NCBI GenBank assembly: GCA_963974345.1
Contig: CAXBBW010000017.1
Coordinates: 31,287 to 95,286, forward strand
Source of the DNA: RHLJ01 sp963974345
GTDB lineage: Bacteria > Bacteroidota > Rhodothermia > Balneolales > Balneolaceae
Direction of reading: 5' to 3'
DNA length: 64,000 nucleotides
Numbering within the stretch: the stretch's first letter is position 1; each line of letters opens with the position of its first letter. The notes below the pieces were generated by a model. That model saw only the letters and a program-made list of their open reading frames with translations, was not told the origin of the DNA and did no database searches. Below are positions 9,001 through 17,710 of the stretch, piece after piece. The position numbers and the translations under genes are program-made.

Positions 9001-10251
9001 ATGGCTACTCATGTAGTAATTGTTGGTGGCGGCTTTGCAGGAATTACCGTTGCTAAATATCTCAAATCCTCTGACTTCAAAGTCACTATTATTGATAAAT
9101 CCAATCATCACCTGTTTCAGCCATTACTCTACCAGGTTGCTACAGCTGCACTTTCACCGGGTGATATTGCTGTTCCAATTAGAGCCGTTTTTACAAAACA
9201 AAAGAATGTTAGGGTCCTTTTAGGTCGGGTCAATAAAATTGAGAAATCAGAAAAAAAAGTAATTCTTCAAGATGGGGATGAAGTTTCGTACGATTACTTG
9301 GTTCTCGCGCCGGGTGCTAAGTACAACTACTTTGGGAATAATGATTGGGAGAAACATGCGCCGGGGCTTAAAACCCTTGATAATGCGCTTCAAATAAGAG
9401 AACAGATTCTGCTTTCTTTGGAAAAGGCAGAGAAGATTAATGATTTGGAAAAACGAAAGCCGTATCTCACATATGTTATCATTGGAGCAGGCCCAACTGG
9501 TGTTGAAATGGCTGGCTCAATTGCTGAAATCGCAAAGCGAAACATGATGCGCGATTACAGAAACTTTAATCGTAACGAGACCACCATTTATCTTGTTGAA
9601 GCAGCTGGAAATGTGTTAAATGGTTTCCCTCCAAAACTTTCCGACAGTGCTCTGCATACTTTGAACACGATGGGTGTTCAGGTGATTTTAAACTCACCTG
9701 TTGAAAAGATTACTGAGCAAGGAGTGCATCTAAAAAATCATTTTATTGAAACCCCGAATGTAATTTGGGCGGCCGGCGTTTCTGCCTCATCGCTTCTTAA
9801 AGAACTTGACGAAGAAACAGATCGAATTGGACGAGTGATTGTGAATAAAGATCTTTCCATCCCTTCTGATGATCATATTTTTGTGCTTGGTGATGCTGCA
9901 CATGTCGAAGACAAAAAGGGTAAGCCCTTGCCCGGTGTTGCCCCTGTTGCGCTTCAACAAGGAAAATATCTCGGGAAGATGCTTCGCTCTGAATTGAAAG
10001 GAAAGTCAAGATCTGATTTCCAATATTTAGACAAAGGAACCATGGCAACGATTGGACGCGCTAAGGCTGTTGCTGATATTCGAGGTTTTAAAGTAACTGG
10101 TTTTCTTGCTTGGATCATGTGGGGTGTAATTCACGTGTTTTTCCTTATTGGCTTCCGAAATCGATTCAGGGTTTTTGCCGAATGGGGCTGGCATTATATC
10201 ACATTTAAACGAGGAGTACGATTGATTGCTAAGAAGGAAACGTCTGATTAA
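9001..10251 (+). CDS. ndh: Type II NADH dehydrogenase (NDH-2)
   Basis: A 416-residue FAD protein that oxidises NADH and reduces the membrane quinone without pumping protons. The first Rossmann motif is VVIVGGGFAGITVAKYL (about 5-21). The quinone-site pattern HHLFQPLLYQVAT follows (about 36-48). The second nucleotide fold is YVIIGAGPTGVEMAGS (about 158-173), with VIWAAGVSAS and FVLGDAAH (FAD contact). The C-terminal segment FLAWIMWGVIHVFFLIGF (about 362-379) is the expected membrane-attachment helix. Its stop overlaps the stop of the convergent IscA-family gene. Confidence 0.94.
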   Translation: MATHVVIVGGGFAGITVAKYLKSSDFKVTIIDKSNHHLFQPLLYQVATAALSPGDIAVPIRAVFTKQKNVRVLLGRVNKIEKSEKKVILQDGDEVSYDYLVLAPGAKYNYFGNNDWEKHAPGLKTLDNALQIREQILLSLEKAEKINDLEKRKPYLTYVIIGAGPTGVEMAGSIAEIAKRNMMRDYRNFNRNETTIYLVEAAGNVLNGFPPKLSDSALHTLNTMGVQVILNSPVEKITEQGVHLKNHFIETPNVIWAAGVSASSLLKELDEETDRIGRVIVNKDLSIPSDDHIFVLGDAAHVEDKKGKPLPGVAPVALQQGKYLGKMLRSELKGKSRSDFQYLDKGTMATIGRAKAVADIRGFKVTGFLAWIMWGVIHVFFLIGFRNRFRVFAEWGWHYITFKRGVRLIAKKETSD

Positions 10252-10679
10252 ATAGAAAAACTAGTTCCGCAGCCGCAGTCTTCCACTGAGTTGGGGTTAT
10301 CGAACGTAAAGCCTCGGGCGTCTAACCCATCGGGGTAATCTATTTCAATCCCTTCTAAATATAGTAAGTGATCTGAATTTACAATCACTTCAACTCCAAA
10401 ATTCTCGAATACAACATCAGCATCTGTTCTGTGATCAAGTCCCAGTTTATAGCTTAACCCTGAACATCCCCCACCTTCAACAGCTACTCGTAAATAAAGA
10501 TTTTCATGGGACTCTTCTGATGCCTTGATTTTTTTTACTTGCTTTGCAGCTCGTTCCGTTAGGCGAACTGGTTCGCCTGTTAGCTCTCTTTCTTCTTTTA
10601 TTTCCGTAGACGTTTCTTCCTCCTCAAAATCAATTAATGAAGCGATAATGTCGTCTAGGTTTTCTTCTTTGGTACTCAT
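10248..10679 (-). CDS. IscA/ErpA-family iron-sulfur cluster assembly protein with acidic N-terminal extension
   Basis: A 143-residue protein. The HesB/IscA domain occupies about residues 37-143 with all three cluster cysteines: C72 (GGGCSGLSY) and C135/C137 (EDCGCGTSF). Such A-type carriers deliver Fe-S clusters to apoproteins, for example lipoyl synthase, whose gene is 3 kb away. Residues 1-35 form an acidic leader (DFEEEETSTEIKEERE) absent from the usual roughly 107-residue family members. Another ATG further in is not obvious, so the extension is probably genuine. Convergent with ndh, overlapping by 4 bp. IscA, SufA and ErpA cannot be separated by eye. Confidence 0.92.
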   Translation of the reverse strand: MSTKEENLDDIIASLIDFEEEETSTEIKEERELTGEPVRLTERAAKQVKKIKASEESHENLYLRVAVEGGGCSGLSYKLGLDHRTDADVVFENFGVEVIVNSDHLLYLEGIEIDYPDGLDARGFTFDNPNSVEDCGCGTSFSI

Positions 10680-10707
10680 TGTCTTCCTTATTTAGAATAA
10701 GTCAAAA

Positions 10708-11406
10708 CTACGTACTTTTCTTGGAAAATGTATAGTATGCTACCCCATCTTTCTCAAATAGATCTAACACCCCCGCACTCACCAAATTAACCAGAATTTT
10801 AGCAGCGGTATACGTCGTTGTATTAATTAAAATAGAGAATCGTTCTACGGTGATTTCACCATATTCTTTTATAAAGCGGAACAGCAATCGTTCTCTTTCT
10901 CCATATTCGAAAGTAACACCGTCTTGACTACTTCCTTTTTTCAAAACTTCTACCATTTCGTCTGAGGCCACAACACTTTCGTCCTCTCTTCTTATATATA
11001 CTATTCGCCTCTTTTTCCCTTTCACATAAATCGGCTTCTCCACTGCTTCAGGTACTTCAACCAACAAAATATCTTTACTTGAAAAGCTGACTAACTTGAT
11101 CTGAACTTCAGGTACTGGAACACAACAATCTTCTGCAGCTTGTGTAATCCAGAACTCTTCTTCCATATAGCTTTCAACTCCTACCAGATCTCCATTATCA
11201 GAAACACCGATGAGTATACGACCGCCCTTAAAGTTGGCAAATGCTGCAATTTCTTTTGCTAGTTTTTCGGGGGAAGCAACTTTATGCTTGAACTCAAGAA
11301 ATGAACTTTCTCCTGTTGAGATTAAATTCTTCAGATCTTGTTTCGTCATATCTGATATCTGAACTGCACCAGTATGCTGTAAGTAAAACTCTAATTCGTC
11401 TTTCAT
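10708..11406 (-). CDS. AlbA_2 (divergent AAA-4/Schlafen-like) domain protein with C-terminal winged helix
   Basis: A 232-residue protein. The AlbA_2 domain spans about 34-150 with the hallmark ESSFLEFKHKV and EIAAFANFKGGRILIGVSDNG. The C-terminal 70 residues look like a winged helix-turn-helix (ERFSILINTTTYTAAKILVNL). Proteins of this kind are taken to be nucleic-acid-binding regulators; their targets are generally unknown. It lies between the IscA-family gene and gpsA on the same strand, with 28- and 53-bp gaps. It shows no transferred character relative to its neighbours. Confidence 0.82.
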   Translation of the reverse strand: MKDELEFYLQHTGAVQISDMTKQDLKNLISTGESSFLEFKHKVASPEKLAKEIAAFANFKGGRILIGVSDNGDLVGVESYMEEEFWITQAAEDCCVPVPEVQIKLVSFSSKDILLVEVPEAVEKPIYVKGKKRRIVYIRREDESVVASDEMVEVLKKGSSQDGVTFEYGERERLLFRFIKEYGEITVERFSILINTTTYTAAKILVNLVSAGVLDLFEKDGVAYYTFSKKST

Positions 11407-11459
11407 AATTGGACGTTCGTTTTACGACGCACTATTAACTTCATTAAGTCAACTACGTC

Positions 11460-12470
11460 TTAGATGATAATTTCGTCTTTTGGGTCTCTGGTCATTAACG
11501 TGTTTAGAGCATCTTTAGGGTCTTCATCTTCAAATAAAACACGATAAACTGCTTTGGTAATTGGCATATCAATTCCGCTTTTTACTGCCCAATCATAAAC
11601 TGATTTTGTGGTTTTAATACCTTCAGCAACCATATTCATACTCTTTATGATTTCATCTAGTTTATATCCCAGTCCAATTTGTTGTCCAACATATCGGTTT
11701 CGGCTATGCTGTGATGTACAAGTAACTATTAAATCACCCATTCCTGTAAGCCCAGAAAAAGTATCTGGATGAGCGCCCATCACCGACCCCATTCTTTTCA
11801 TTTCATGAAGTCCTCGTGTGATTAGAGCCGCCTTTACATTATCTCCAAGCTCGGCGCCGTCAATTACACCTGCTGCAATCGCCATAATATTTTTTACTGA
11901 ACCACCAATCTCTACACCAATTACATCATTATTGATATATACCCTAAACATTGGCGTTAAAAAGGTTTCTTGAATCAACCTTGCTGTTCGCGTAGAATAT
12001 GCTGCTGCAACCACCGTGGTAGGTTTTAGCGCAGCTACTTCCTCAGCATGACTTGGTCCATATAATACACCAATATTGTCTTCGTACGTGACTCCATCCA
12101 TCACCTCAATTAAAATTTGAGACATCGTTTTAAATGTATCATTCTCAATTCCTTTTGATACCGTAACTAGAATCTCATGCCCATCAAGACAGGGCTTTAT
12201 TTGGCCAGCAATTTCTCTAAGTGTATGTGATGGTGTAGCAAAGAGAATCATATCCTGAGATCTTAGACATTGCTCAAGATCGTGATAGGCTTTTATAGAT
12301 TCGGGCAATTTAAGGTTCGATAAGTAAGACGGGTTTCTATGGTCTTTGTTAATGGAATTAACGACCTCTTCTTCACGAGCCCAAATCTGTACATTATTCC
12401 CAGCGGTATCGAGTACCGTAGCTAATGCCGTTCCAAAACTACCCGCCCCAACAATAGTTACATTTTTCAT
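11460..12470 (-). CDS. gpsA: Glycerol-3-phosphate dehydrogenase [NAD(P)+]
   Basis: A 336-residue cytosolic enzyme reducing dihydroxyacetone phosphate to sn-glycerol 3-phosphate for phospholipid synthesis. The N-terminal Rossmann motif is VTIVGAGSFGTALATVL (about 4-20). ILVTVSKGIE and VLYGPSHAEEV mark the NAD domain, and GGSVKNIMAIAAGV carries the catalytic lysine. GLTGMGDLIVTCTS is typical of the substrate domain. Its ATG overlaps the stop of plsY by 4 bp (ATGA), so the two consecutive pathway steps are translationally coupled. Confidence 0.96.
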   Translation of the reverse strand: MKNVTIVGAGSFGTALATVLDTAGNNVQIWAREEEVVNSINKDHRNPSYLSNLKLPESIKAYHDLEQCLRSQDMILFATPSHTLREIAGQIKPCLDGHEILVTVSKGIENDTFKTMSQILIEVMDGVTYEDNIGVLYGPSHAEEVAALKPTTVVAAAYSTRTARLIQETFLTPMFRVYINNDVIGVEIGGSVKNIMAIAAGVIDGAELGDNVKAALITRGLHEMKRMGSVMGAHPDTFSGLTGMGDLIVTCTSQHSRNRYVGQQIGLGYKLDEIIKSMNMVAEGIKTTKSVYDWAVKSGIDMPITKAVYRVLFEDEDPKDALNTLMTRDPKDEIII

Positions 12471-13174
12471 ATGCCAGCACCTGCATGAGCCTGTTCTTCT
12501 TCTGGTTCTTTTTTCTTTTTACCTACTTTGCTTTCTGTACCCGCCCGTAACCGCCCAATGTTACTTTTGTGTTTGTAGATGATACCCGCGGCAACAACTG
12601 CGCCAAAAATTATAATACTTCCATCAATATAAACGCCAAAACCATATCTCATAATTAACAATACAATTGGATATGTAGCCGAAGAAATAATTGAGGCTAA
12701 CGATACATATTTGGTGGAAATTAGAATTATCCCAAATAATGAAAAAGTAATACCAATCGATATTGGTTCAATGCCAAAAAGCATTCCACACGCTGTGGCT
12801 GCGCCTTTCCCACCTTTAAATTTTGCGAATATTGGAAACATATGTCCCGCCACGGCTATTAACCCGCAAAATATTTTTAAAAAAGATTCCACGTCCCAAT
12901 TCGGAGGGGCGAGTGGACCCGAGAACGGGGCGTCCATAAGCTTGAAGGCGAGGAGGCTGAAAAAGAAAGAAGGAATAAATCCCTTCATAAAGTCCATTAT
13001 AAAAACGGTAATACCAAAAGGAACTCCCAGAACTCTGAATGTATTGGTTGTCCCTGCATTTCCGCTACCATGCTCTCGTACATCTACTCCTTTGAATATC
13101 TTTCCCACCCAGATGGCTGATGGAACCGAACCCAAAATGTAACTCATAAATAAAACTGTTACTGTAGATAGCAT
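12467..13174 (-). CDS. plsY: Acyl-phosphate:glycerol-3-phosphate acyltransferase
   Basis: A 235-residue polytopic membrane enzyme that makes 1-acyl-glycerol 3-phosphate from acyl phosphate. The three family motifs are present: SYILGSVPSAIWVGK (about 11-25), HGSGNAGTTNTFRVLG (about 34-49) and AGHMFPIFAKFKGGKGAATA (about 118-137). Five hydrophobic segments fit the known topology. The C-terminal tail is unusually charged (KVGKKKKEPEEEQ), a modest lineage-specific extension. It lies directly upstream of gpsA, which makes its substrate. Confidence 0.95.
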   Translation of the reverse strand: MLSTVTVLFMSYILGSVPSAIWVGKIFKGVDVREHGSGNAGTTNTFRVLGVPFGITVFIMDFMKGFIPSFFFSLLAFKLMDAPFSGPLAPPNWDVESFLKIFCGLIAVAGHMFPIFAKFKGGKGAATACGMLFGIEPISIGITFSLFGIILISTKYVSLASIISSATYPIVLLIMRYGFGVYIDGSIIIFGAVVAAGIIYKHKSNIGRLRAGTESKVGKKKKEPEEEQAHAGAGI

Positions 13175-13316
13175 AGATGAAAATTTCGATTAAGTTAACA
13201 AGAAATCTGAAATCAACAACCCTATTAAGTCGCCTTAGTAAAAACCAAGATTCTGCAATCTATACCTATTTTATTTTGCAGATCTTTTAAACGTACCTTA
13301 GAATTAATTCCATTAA

Positions 13317-14192
13317 TTAAACGTGTCTTTCCGCATGATATGATGAGCGAACCAACGGACCACTTTCAACGTGACCTATTCCCAACTTCTCACCGATTTC
13401 TTTGTATTCTGCAAATTGATCAGGATGTACCCAATCCAAAACTGGATGATGCATTTTTGTAGGCTGCATATACTGCCCTATAGTTAATACATCTACTTGA
13501 TGATCAACACAATCTTGCATTAACTCAATTACTTCTTCCCGAGTTTCTCCTAAACCAACCATGATTCCGGTTTTAGACTTTATTCCTGCTTTTTTAGTTC
13601 GTAGTAATAATTCTAACGAGCGTTCATATTTTGCCTGTGGTCGCACCCTTTTGTATAACCGCGGAACAGTTTCCAGGTTATGACTTAACACGTCTGGAGG
13701 AGTATCTAGTACTATTTGTAGCGTTTCCCATACACCTCTAAAATCTGGAATTAAAGACTCGATCGTAACTCCATCAATAACTCTTCGAAGTTCGGTGTGT
13801 GTAGCTGCGAAAATTGGCGCTCCACCATCCCTTCTATCATCTCTGTTGATGGAGGTTAACACAACGTGTTTCAATTTCATTTTTTTGGCAGCATCAGCAA
13901 CACGCCTTGGTTCGTCCCAATCTAGTTCCGCTGGCGGTCGACCAGTCTTAATCGCACAAAACGCACATGACCGCGTACAAACATCGCCCAAAATCATAAA
14001 GGTTGCTGTTCCGGCGCCCCAGCATTCTCCCATATTTGGGCATCGAGCTTCTGAACAAACCGTATTTAGGTTATGCTCATTTAGTGTGTCCAACACTTCC
14101 TTAAACTTCTCTCCTGATGGAAGTTTAACACGCAACCATTCGGGTCTACGTTGTGTTGATTTTTTTTCTACTATCTGGAGTTCTTTGATCAT
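13317..14192 (-). CDS. lipA: Lipoyl synthase
   Basis: A 291-residue radical-SAM enzyme inserting two sulfurs into octanoyl-protein. The auxiliary cluster motif is CSEARCPNMGECW (CX4CX5C, about 46-58). The radical-SAM cluster is CTRSCAFC (CX3CX2C, about 72-79). C-terminal RSSYHAE holds the conserved serine that ligates the auxiliary cluster. lipB, the preceding enzyme, starts about 0.1 kb upstream on the same strand with a short repeat element between them. Confidence 0.97.
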   Translation of the reverse strand: MIKELQIVEKKSTQRRPEWLRVKLPSGEKFKEVLDTLNEHNLNTVCSEARCPNMGECWGAGTATFMILGDVCTRSCAFCAIKTGRPPAELDWDEPRRVADAAKKMKLKHVVLTSINRDDRRDGGAPIFAATHTELRRVIDGVTIESLIPDFRGVWETLQIVLDTPPDVLSHNLETVPRLYKRVRPQAKYERSLELLLRTKKAGIKSKTGIMVGLGETREEVIELMQDCVDHQVDVLTIGQYMQPTKMHHPVLDWVHPDQFAEYKEIGEKLGIGHVESGPLVRSSYHAERHV

Positions 14193-14211
14193 TTTTTAAA
14201 ATCTTTTATTG

Positions 14212-14297
14212 TTCATTCTAAGAATACCTTTGAAGAATCTGTAAAACTCTGACTCATTTGAGTTGTTGTTTTGATACTTCGCCTTCACTTAGAATGA
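14212..14297. repeat. Degenerate dispersed palindromic element (TCATTCTGAGG family)
   Basis: The ends TCATTCTAAG and CTTAGAATGA are inverted repeats enclosing about 65 bp, which includes GAAGAATC and GATACTTCGCC. Related sequence occurs at 15080-15107 and 51027-51121. It fills the lipB-lipA gap. Confidence 0.55.
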
Positions 14298-14308
14298 CAT
14301 CGTTAAAC

Positions 14309-15031
14309 TTACAAAAAATTCTTCTCTAGTTCCTGTTGTCCGCCCTTCGATTCTAGGCTAACATCAAACACATCCTGAAAGTGCAAAACGATCCTTTCCT
14401 TCACTTCTTTCATATTAATTTCGTTTCCTACTAATTTTTGAAGACTCGTTACTGCTTTGTCCTGAATTCCACAAGGCACAATGTTTTGAAAGTAAGATAG
14501 GTTCGTATTCACGTTAAAGGCAAAGCCGTGCATGGTTACCCATCGTGAGCATCTAATGCCCATAGCTGCGATTTTCTCTTCCCCAATCCAAACACCTGTT
14601 AAGCCTTCAATTCTTCCTGCTTCAAAACCATAATCGCCGCAAACTCGGATTATTACTTCTTCCAGAAAGCGCAGGTATTTATGAATATCTGTGAAATATC
14701 GATCTAAATCTAAAATTGGATATCCTACTATTTGACCCGGACCATGATACGTGATGTCGCCACCTCGATCTATTTTTACGAATTCAGCATCAAGTTTCAA
14801 TAACTCCGCCATAGATCGAAGCATATTTTCTTCGGCTCCACTTTTGCCTAAGGTGTAGACATGCGGATGTTCTACGAACAGCAAGGTATCATTCTTACGA
14901 AATCCGTTAAACTCTCCCTTTTGTTCTGCACGTTTCTCGCTAATGATACTTTGTTGCACCTCGTGCTGAAGATCCCACGTTGGTTGGTAGGGTGCTTTTC
15001 CGAGATCGTATAGTTCTATGGTTTTTTTCAT
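14309..15031 (-). CDS. lipB: Octanoyl-[acyl-carrier-protein] transferase
   Basis: A 240-residue enzyme moving octanoate from ACP to the lipoyl domains. RGGDITYHGPGQIVGYPI (about 90-107) is the family signature, with the catalytic lysine in EEKIAAMGIRCSRW and the acyl-enzyme cysteine in IVPCGIQDKAVTSL. Start ATG 15031. lipB, lipA and the downstream consumer subunit gene lpd all lie on the minus strand, so the block 13.3-16.8 kb groups lipoate synthesis with a lipoyl-enzyme component. Confidence 0.95.
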   Translation of the reverse strand: MKKTIELYDLGKAPYQPTWDLQHEVQQSIISEKRAEQKGEFNGFRKNDTLLFVEHPHVYTLGKSGAEENMLRSMAELLKLDAEFVKIDRGGDITYHGPGQIVGYPILDLDRYFTDIHKYLRFLEEVIIRVCGDYGFEAGRIEGLTGVWIGEEKIAAMGIRCSRWVTMHGFAFNVNTNLSYFQNIVPCGIQDKAVTSLQKLVGNEINMKEVKERIVLHFQDVFDVSLESKGGQQELEKNFL

Positions 15032-15079
15032 TAACGAAATTTACGAATAAACGAATGAAGATTTTTAGTGATTAAGAAG

Positions 15080-15107
15080 TCATTCTGAGGATACTTCCGA
15101 AGAATCT
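15080..15107. repeat. Dispersed element TCATTCTGAGGATACTTCCG
   Basis: A 28-bp stretch beginning TCATTCTGAGGATACTTCCG and ending GAAGAATCT, found again almost unchanged at 51027-51054. It is followed at 15126-15144 by a separate short palindrome (CCCTGAGCTTGTCGAAGGG). Both lie in the 370-bp lipB-lpd gap. Confidence 0.6.
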
Positions 15108-15125
15108 TGACTGGTAAAAACCGAG

Positions 15126-15144
15126 CCCTGAGCTTGTCGAAGGG
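15126..15144. repeat. Short REP-like palindrome
   Basis: CCCTGAGCTTGTCGAAGGG has CCCT/AGGG ends with an inner near-palindrome. It resembles short intergenic REP-type units of Bacteroidota genomes; only one copy was noted here. Confidence 0.4.
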
Positions 15145-15185
15145 CGATGGTCAGCCCTCTGTCTTCATTGGCCATATACATTTCA

Positions 15186-15255
15186 GGCCTCTCAGGTTCT
15201 TTGCTACATTTTAGCCACTTGCTAGCCGCCCTCCTGCATCAGGTAGGGGAAATCT
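15186..15255 (-). repeat. Decayed, inverted partial copy of the 152-bp repeat
   Basis: Read on the minus strand, this aligns with the 3' half of the repeat family seen at 17.3, 29-31 and 31.7 kb. It contains ATTTCCCCTACCTGATGCAG, then AGGGCGGCTAGC, AAAATGTAGC and a degenerate GAGAGGCCTGAAATG. The second hairpin is still visible but mismatched. It is the only copy in this orientation. Confidence 0.55.
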
Positions 15256-15273
15256 ATTCGATCTCTGAGTATC

Positions 15274-15301
15274 AAAAAAATGGCTCCCAAATTGGGAGCC
15301 A
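15274..15301 (-). terminator. Rho-independent terminator of lpd
   Basis: TGGCTCCCAA and TTGGGAGCCA form a perfect 10-bp stem with a single-base centre. On the minus strand it is followed by TTTTTTT. It is about 100 nt beyond the lpd stop, with a REP-like pair between. Confidence 0.75.
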
Positions 15302-15310
15302 ATGTCTGTT

Positions 15311-15392
15311 GTCATGCTGAACTTGATTCAGCATCTGTGCAATATCATAATTTCGAAACCAACACAGATCCTGAATCAAGATCAGGGTGTCG
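15311..15392. repeat. Inverted pair of REP-like units (REPIN-like)
   Basis: The unit GTCATGCTGAACTTGATTCA continues to GCATCTGTG at 15311-15338. Its inverted relative lies at 15362-15392 (CACAGATCCTGAATCAAG then ATCAGGGTG). Each half has an internal palindrome CTGAACTTGATTCAG, and the two can pair with each other. Single units of the family are at 17236-17262 and 31817-31840. Confidence 0.65.
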
Positions 15393-15401
15393 ATTTATCT
15401 T

Positions 15402-16820
15402 TTACTTCTTAACTGGAGTTCCTAAATGAACGCCTTCGTTGTACGCTTCGGCAACAGCTTCCATTACTGCTTCAGATAACGTCGGATGCGGATGAACTGC
15501 ACTTATGATTTCATGACCAGTTGTTTCAAGATCACGAGCAACAACAGCTTCGGCAACCATTTCAGTAACTCCGAAGCCTATCATATGAAGACCTAACCAT
15601 TCGCCATATTTGGCATCAAATACTACTTTTACGAATCCTTCTTCATGACCAAGGGCTGTTGCTTTACCACTTGCTGATAGTGGGAACTTCCCAACTTTAA
15701 TATCATAACCAGCTTCTTTTGCGGCAGCTTCTGTCATACCAACTGACGCTACCTGTGGCTCACAGTATGTACACCCAGGAATATTGCTATAGTTGATTGG
15801 TTTTGGAGAATGACCAGCTAATTGTTCAGCAAGAACTGTAGCCTCATGAGATGCTTTATGAGCCAACCATGGTGCTCCAATAATATCTCCGATTGCGTAA
15901 ATACCATCTACTCCAGTAGAGTATGTAGATTTATCAACTACAATAGCGCCGCGCTCTACTTTAACTCCGATATCTTCTAAGCCGAGACCTTCCACATTTC
16001 CAGTAACTCCAACTGCTGAAAGTACAACATCGGCTTCGAGTGTTTCCTCTCCTTTTGGAGTTTTAACCGTAACACTTACACCTTTTCCTTTCTTAGTTAC
16101 TTTTTCGACCGTGCTTTCTAGCATTAAGTTAATGCCTTTTTTCTTGTAGATTTTCCCAAGTTCTTTTCCAACGTCAGCATCTTCAACAGGTACTAATGTT
16201 TTCTGAAGTTCTACGATCGTTACTTCGGTTCCTAACGTGTGATAGAAATAAGCAAACTCAACACCAATAGCGCCCGCTCCTACAATTACCATTTTCTTAG
16301 GCTGTTTTTCTAATGTCATTGCTTGCTCAGAACCAATGATCATTTCTCCGTCAATTTTTAAGCTCGGAAGTTCACGTGGACGTGCACCAGTAGCAATGAT
16401 GAAATGCTTTGCTTTAAGGCTTTCAGTCTCTTTTCCACTTTCGTCGCTCACCGCTAATTCGGTTTTTGACTTGAATGAACCCGTTCCCATGAACACTTCA
16501 ATCTTATTAGCTTTCATCAAGAACTGCACGCCTTTGCTCATCTTGTTAGCAACACCACGGCTTCTTTTCACAATTCCACCAAAATCAGCCGTAGCCTCTT
16601 TTACTGTGATTCCATAATCACCAGCATGTTGAATAGATTCCAATACTTCTGCTGAACGCAATAATGCTTTTGTTGGAATACAACCAATATTCAGGCAAAC
16701 TCCACCTAAATGTCTCTTTTCAACGATTGCGGTTTTAAATCCCAATTGTGATGCGCGGATTGCAGCTACATATCCACCGGGGCCTGACCCAATTACACAT
16801 ACATCAAATTCTTTTGCCAT
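15402..16820 (-). CDS. lpd: Dihydrolipoyl dehydrogenase (E3)
   Basis: A 472-residue FAD disulfide oxidoreductase that reoxidises dihydrolipoyl groups of 2-oxoacid dehydrogenases or the glycine cleavage system. FAD motif: CVIGSGPGGYVAAIRA (about 8-23). The redox-active disulfide is GGVCLNIGCIPTKAL (about 38-52). The NAD motif is MVIVGAGAIGVEFAYFY, and the partner active-site His-Glu is in HPHPTLSEAVMEA near the C-terminus. An upstream ATG at 16865 would add MALIKKKRNYYQKEI, which is not family-like, so the start MAKEFDVC at 16820 is preferred. Terminator at 15274-15301. Confidence 0.95.
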   Translation of the reverse strand: MAKEFDVCVIGSGPGGYVAAIRASQLGFKTAIVEKRHLGGVCLNIGCIPTKALLRSAEVLESIQHAGDYGITVKEATADFGGIVKRSRGVANKMSKGVQFLMKANKIEVFMGTGSFKSKTELAVSDESGKETESLKAKHFIIATGARPRELPSLKIDGEMIIGSEQAMTLEKQPKKMVIVGAGAIGVEFAYFYHTLGTEVTIVELQKTLVPVEDADVGKELGKIYKKKGINLMLESTVEKVTKKGKGVSVTVKTPKGEETLEADVVLSAVGVTGNVEGLGLEDIGVKVERGAIVVDKSTYSTGVDGIYAIGDIIGAPWLAHKASHEATVLAEQLAGHSPKPINYSNIPGCTYCEPQVASVGMTEAAAKEAGYDIKVGKFPLSASGKATALGHEEGFVKVVFDAKYGEWLGLHMIGFGVTEMVAEAVVARDLETTGHEIISAVHPHPTLSEAVMEAVAEAYNEGVHLGTPVKK

Positions 16821-17235
16821 GATTTCCTTTTGGTAATAATTTCTCTTTTTCTTGATTAGCGCCACTAAATCACATAAACACAGAATCTATGTTAGTGAAT
16901 TGGTGCTTTTGTGGCTCTTTTCTATAATCTAAATACGCCTTCGAACGTTTAGCTTCAAAATCAGAACAGGAAATGAAGCTGCTTTTTTACAAAGGCTAGA
17001 CAAGGTAAGGGTTTTGTGGAAGAAGTTCGAGTCTTGCGACATGGTTTTGATGTAAGCTTAACGCAAGCTTTACAAATCGAGCTCATTTAATACTCTTTCT
17101 GCTCAAAGTTGAAGATTCTTAGTGAATATTCAGCTAGTTCTTTCCAAGTTGTCCTCAGTAGGACTAGCTGTTTAGCTCCCCAAGTTTCCAAATTAGTAAA
17201 AAGAGGAAGTGCTAGATCACAACTTATTAATTGCT

Positions 17236-17262
17236 GTCATCCTGAACTTGTTTCAGGATCTG
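17236..17262. repeat. REP-like unit (CTGAACTTG family)
   Basis: GTCATCCTGAACTTGTTTCA then GGATCTG; internal inverted repeat ATCCTGAA/TTCAGGAT. Same family as 15311-15392 and 31817-31840. The surrounding 16821-17304 gap shows no gene that I can support. Confidence 0.65.
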
Positions 17263-17304
17263 TTTCGATATCAGTAGTTTTTATAGTCTCACTCTAACTT
17301 TCCA

Positions 17305-17456
17305 ACCTCCTCTGTCTCCTCCTTCATTAAAGAGAAGGACTCGTTGATATAATACCGAGTATAACAATACAACGAGCTACCAAAGAACTTCCCCCTCCTG
17401 ATGCAGGAGGGGCGAGCTAGCTGGTGATGAGAATGTGGCAACAAGTCGGGGAGGTC
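17305..17456 (+). repeat. 152-bp structured repeat, copy A
   Basis: Begins ACCTCCTCTGTCTCCTCCTT and ends GGGGAGGTC, so its ends are complementary. Hairpin 1 is degraded here (CCTTCATTAAAGAGAAGG). Hairpin 2 is CCCCTCCTGATGCAGGAGGGG-like. The centre is the AACAATACAACGAGCTAC type. Followed after 21 bp by copy B. Confidence 0.85.
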
Positions 17457-17477
17457 ATGGGTTTGTGTTGGCTTCCA

Positions 17478-17629
17478 ACCTCCTCTGTCTCCTCCTTGGT
17501 TAAGGAGGAGGACTCGTTGATACAGAACAGAAGTAATTCAAAAAGTACATCCACTCATGCATTTCCCCTCCTGATCCAGGAGGGGCGAAATAGCTGGTGA
17601 AGAGAATGTGAATAGGATTTGGGGAGGTC
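17478..17629 (+). repeat. 152-bp structured repeat, copy B
   Basis: Same ends and exactly the same length as copy A. Hairpin 1 TCCTCCTTGGTTAAGGAGGA is intact. The centre is the AAAAAGTACATCCACTCATG type. The 21-bp spacer before it (ending TTGTGTTGGCTTCCA) recurs between copies G and H 13 kb away. Confidence 0.85.
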
Positions 17630-17710
17630 AAGCCAAAAGTAAGGAGAGTCTTAGCGTTGTTTTGATTACTTTTGATTACTCAAAATCAGCAAAGAAATAA
17701 GCTATTATTA

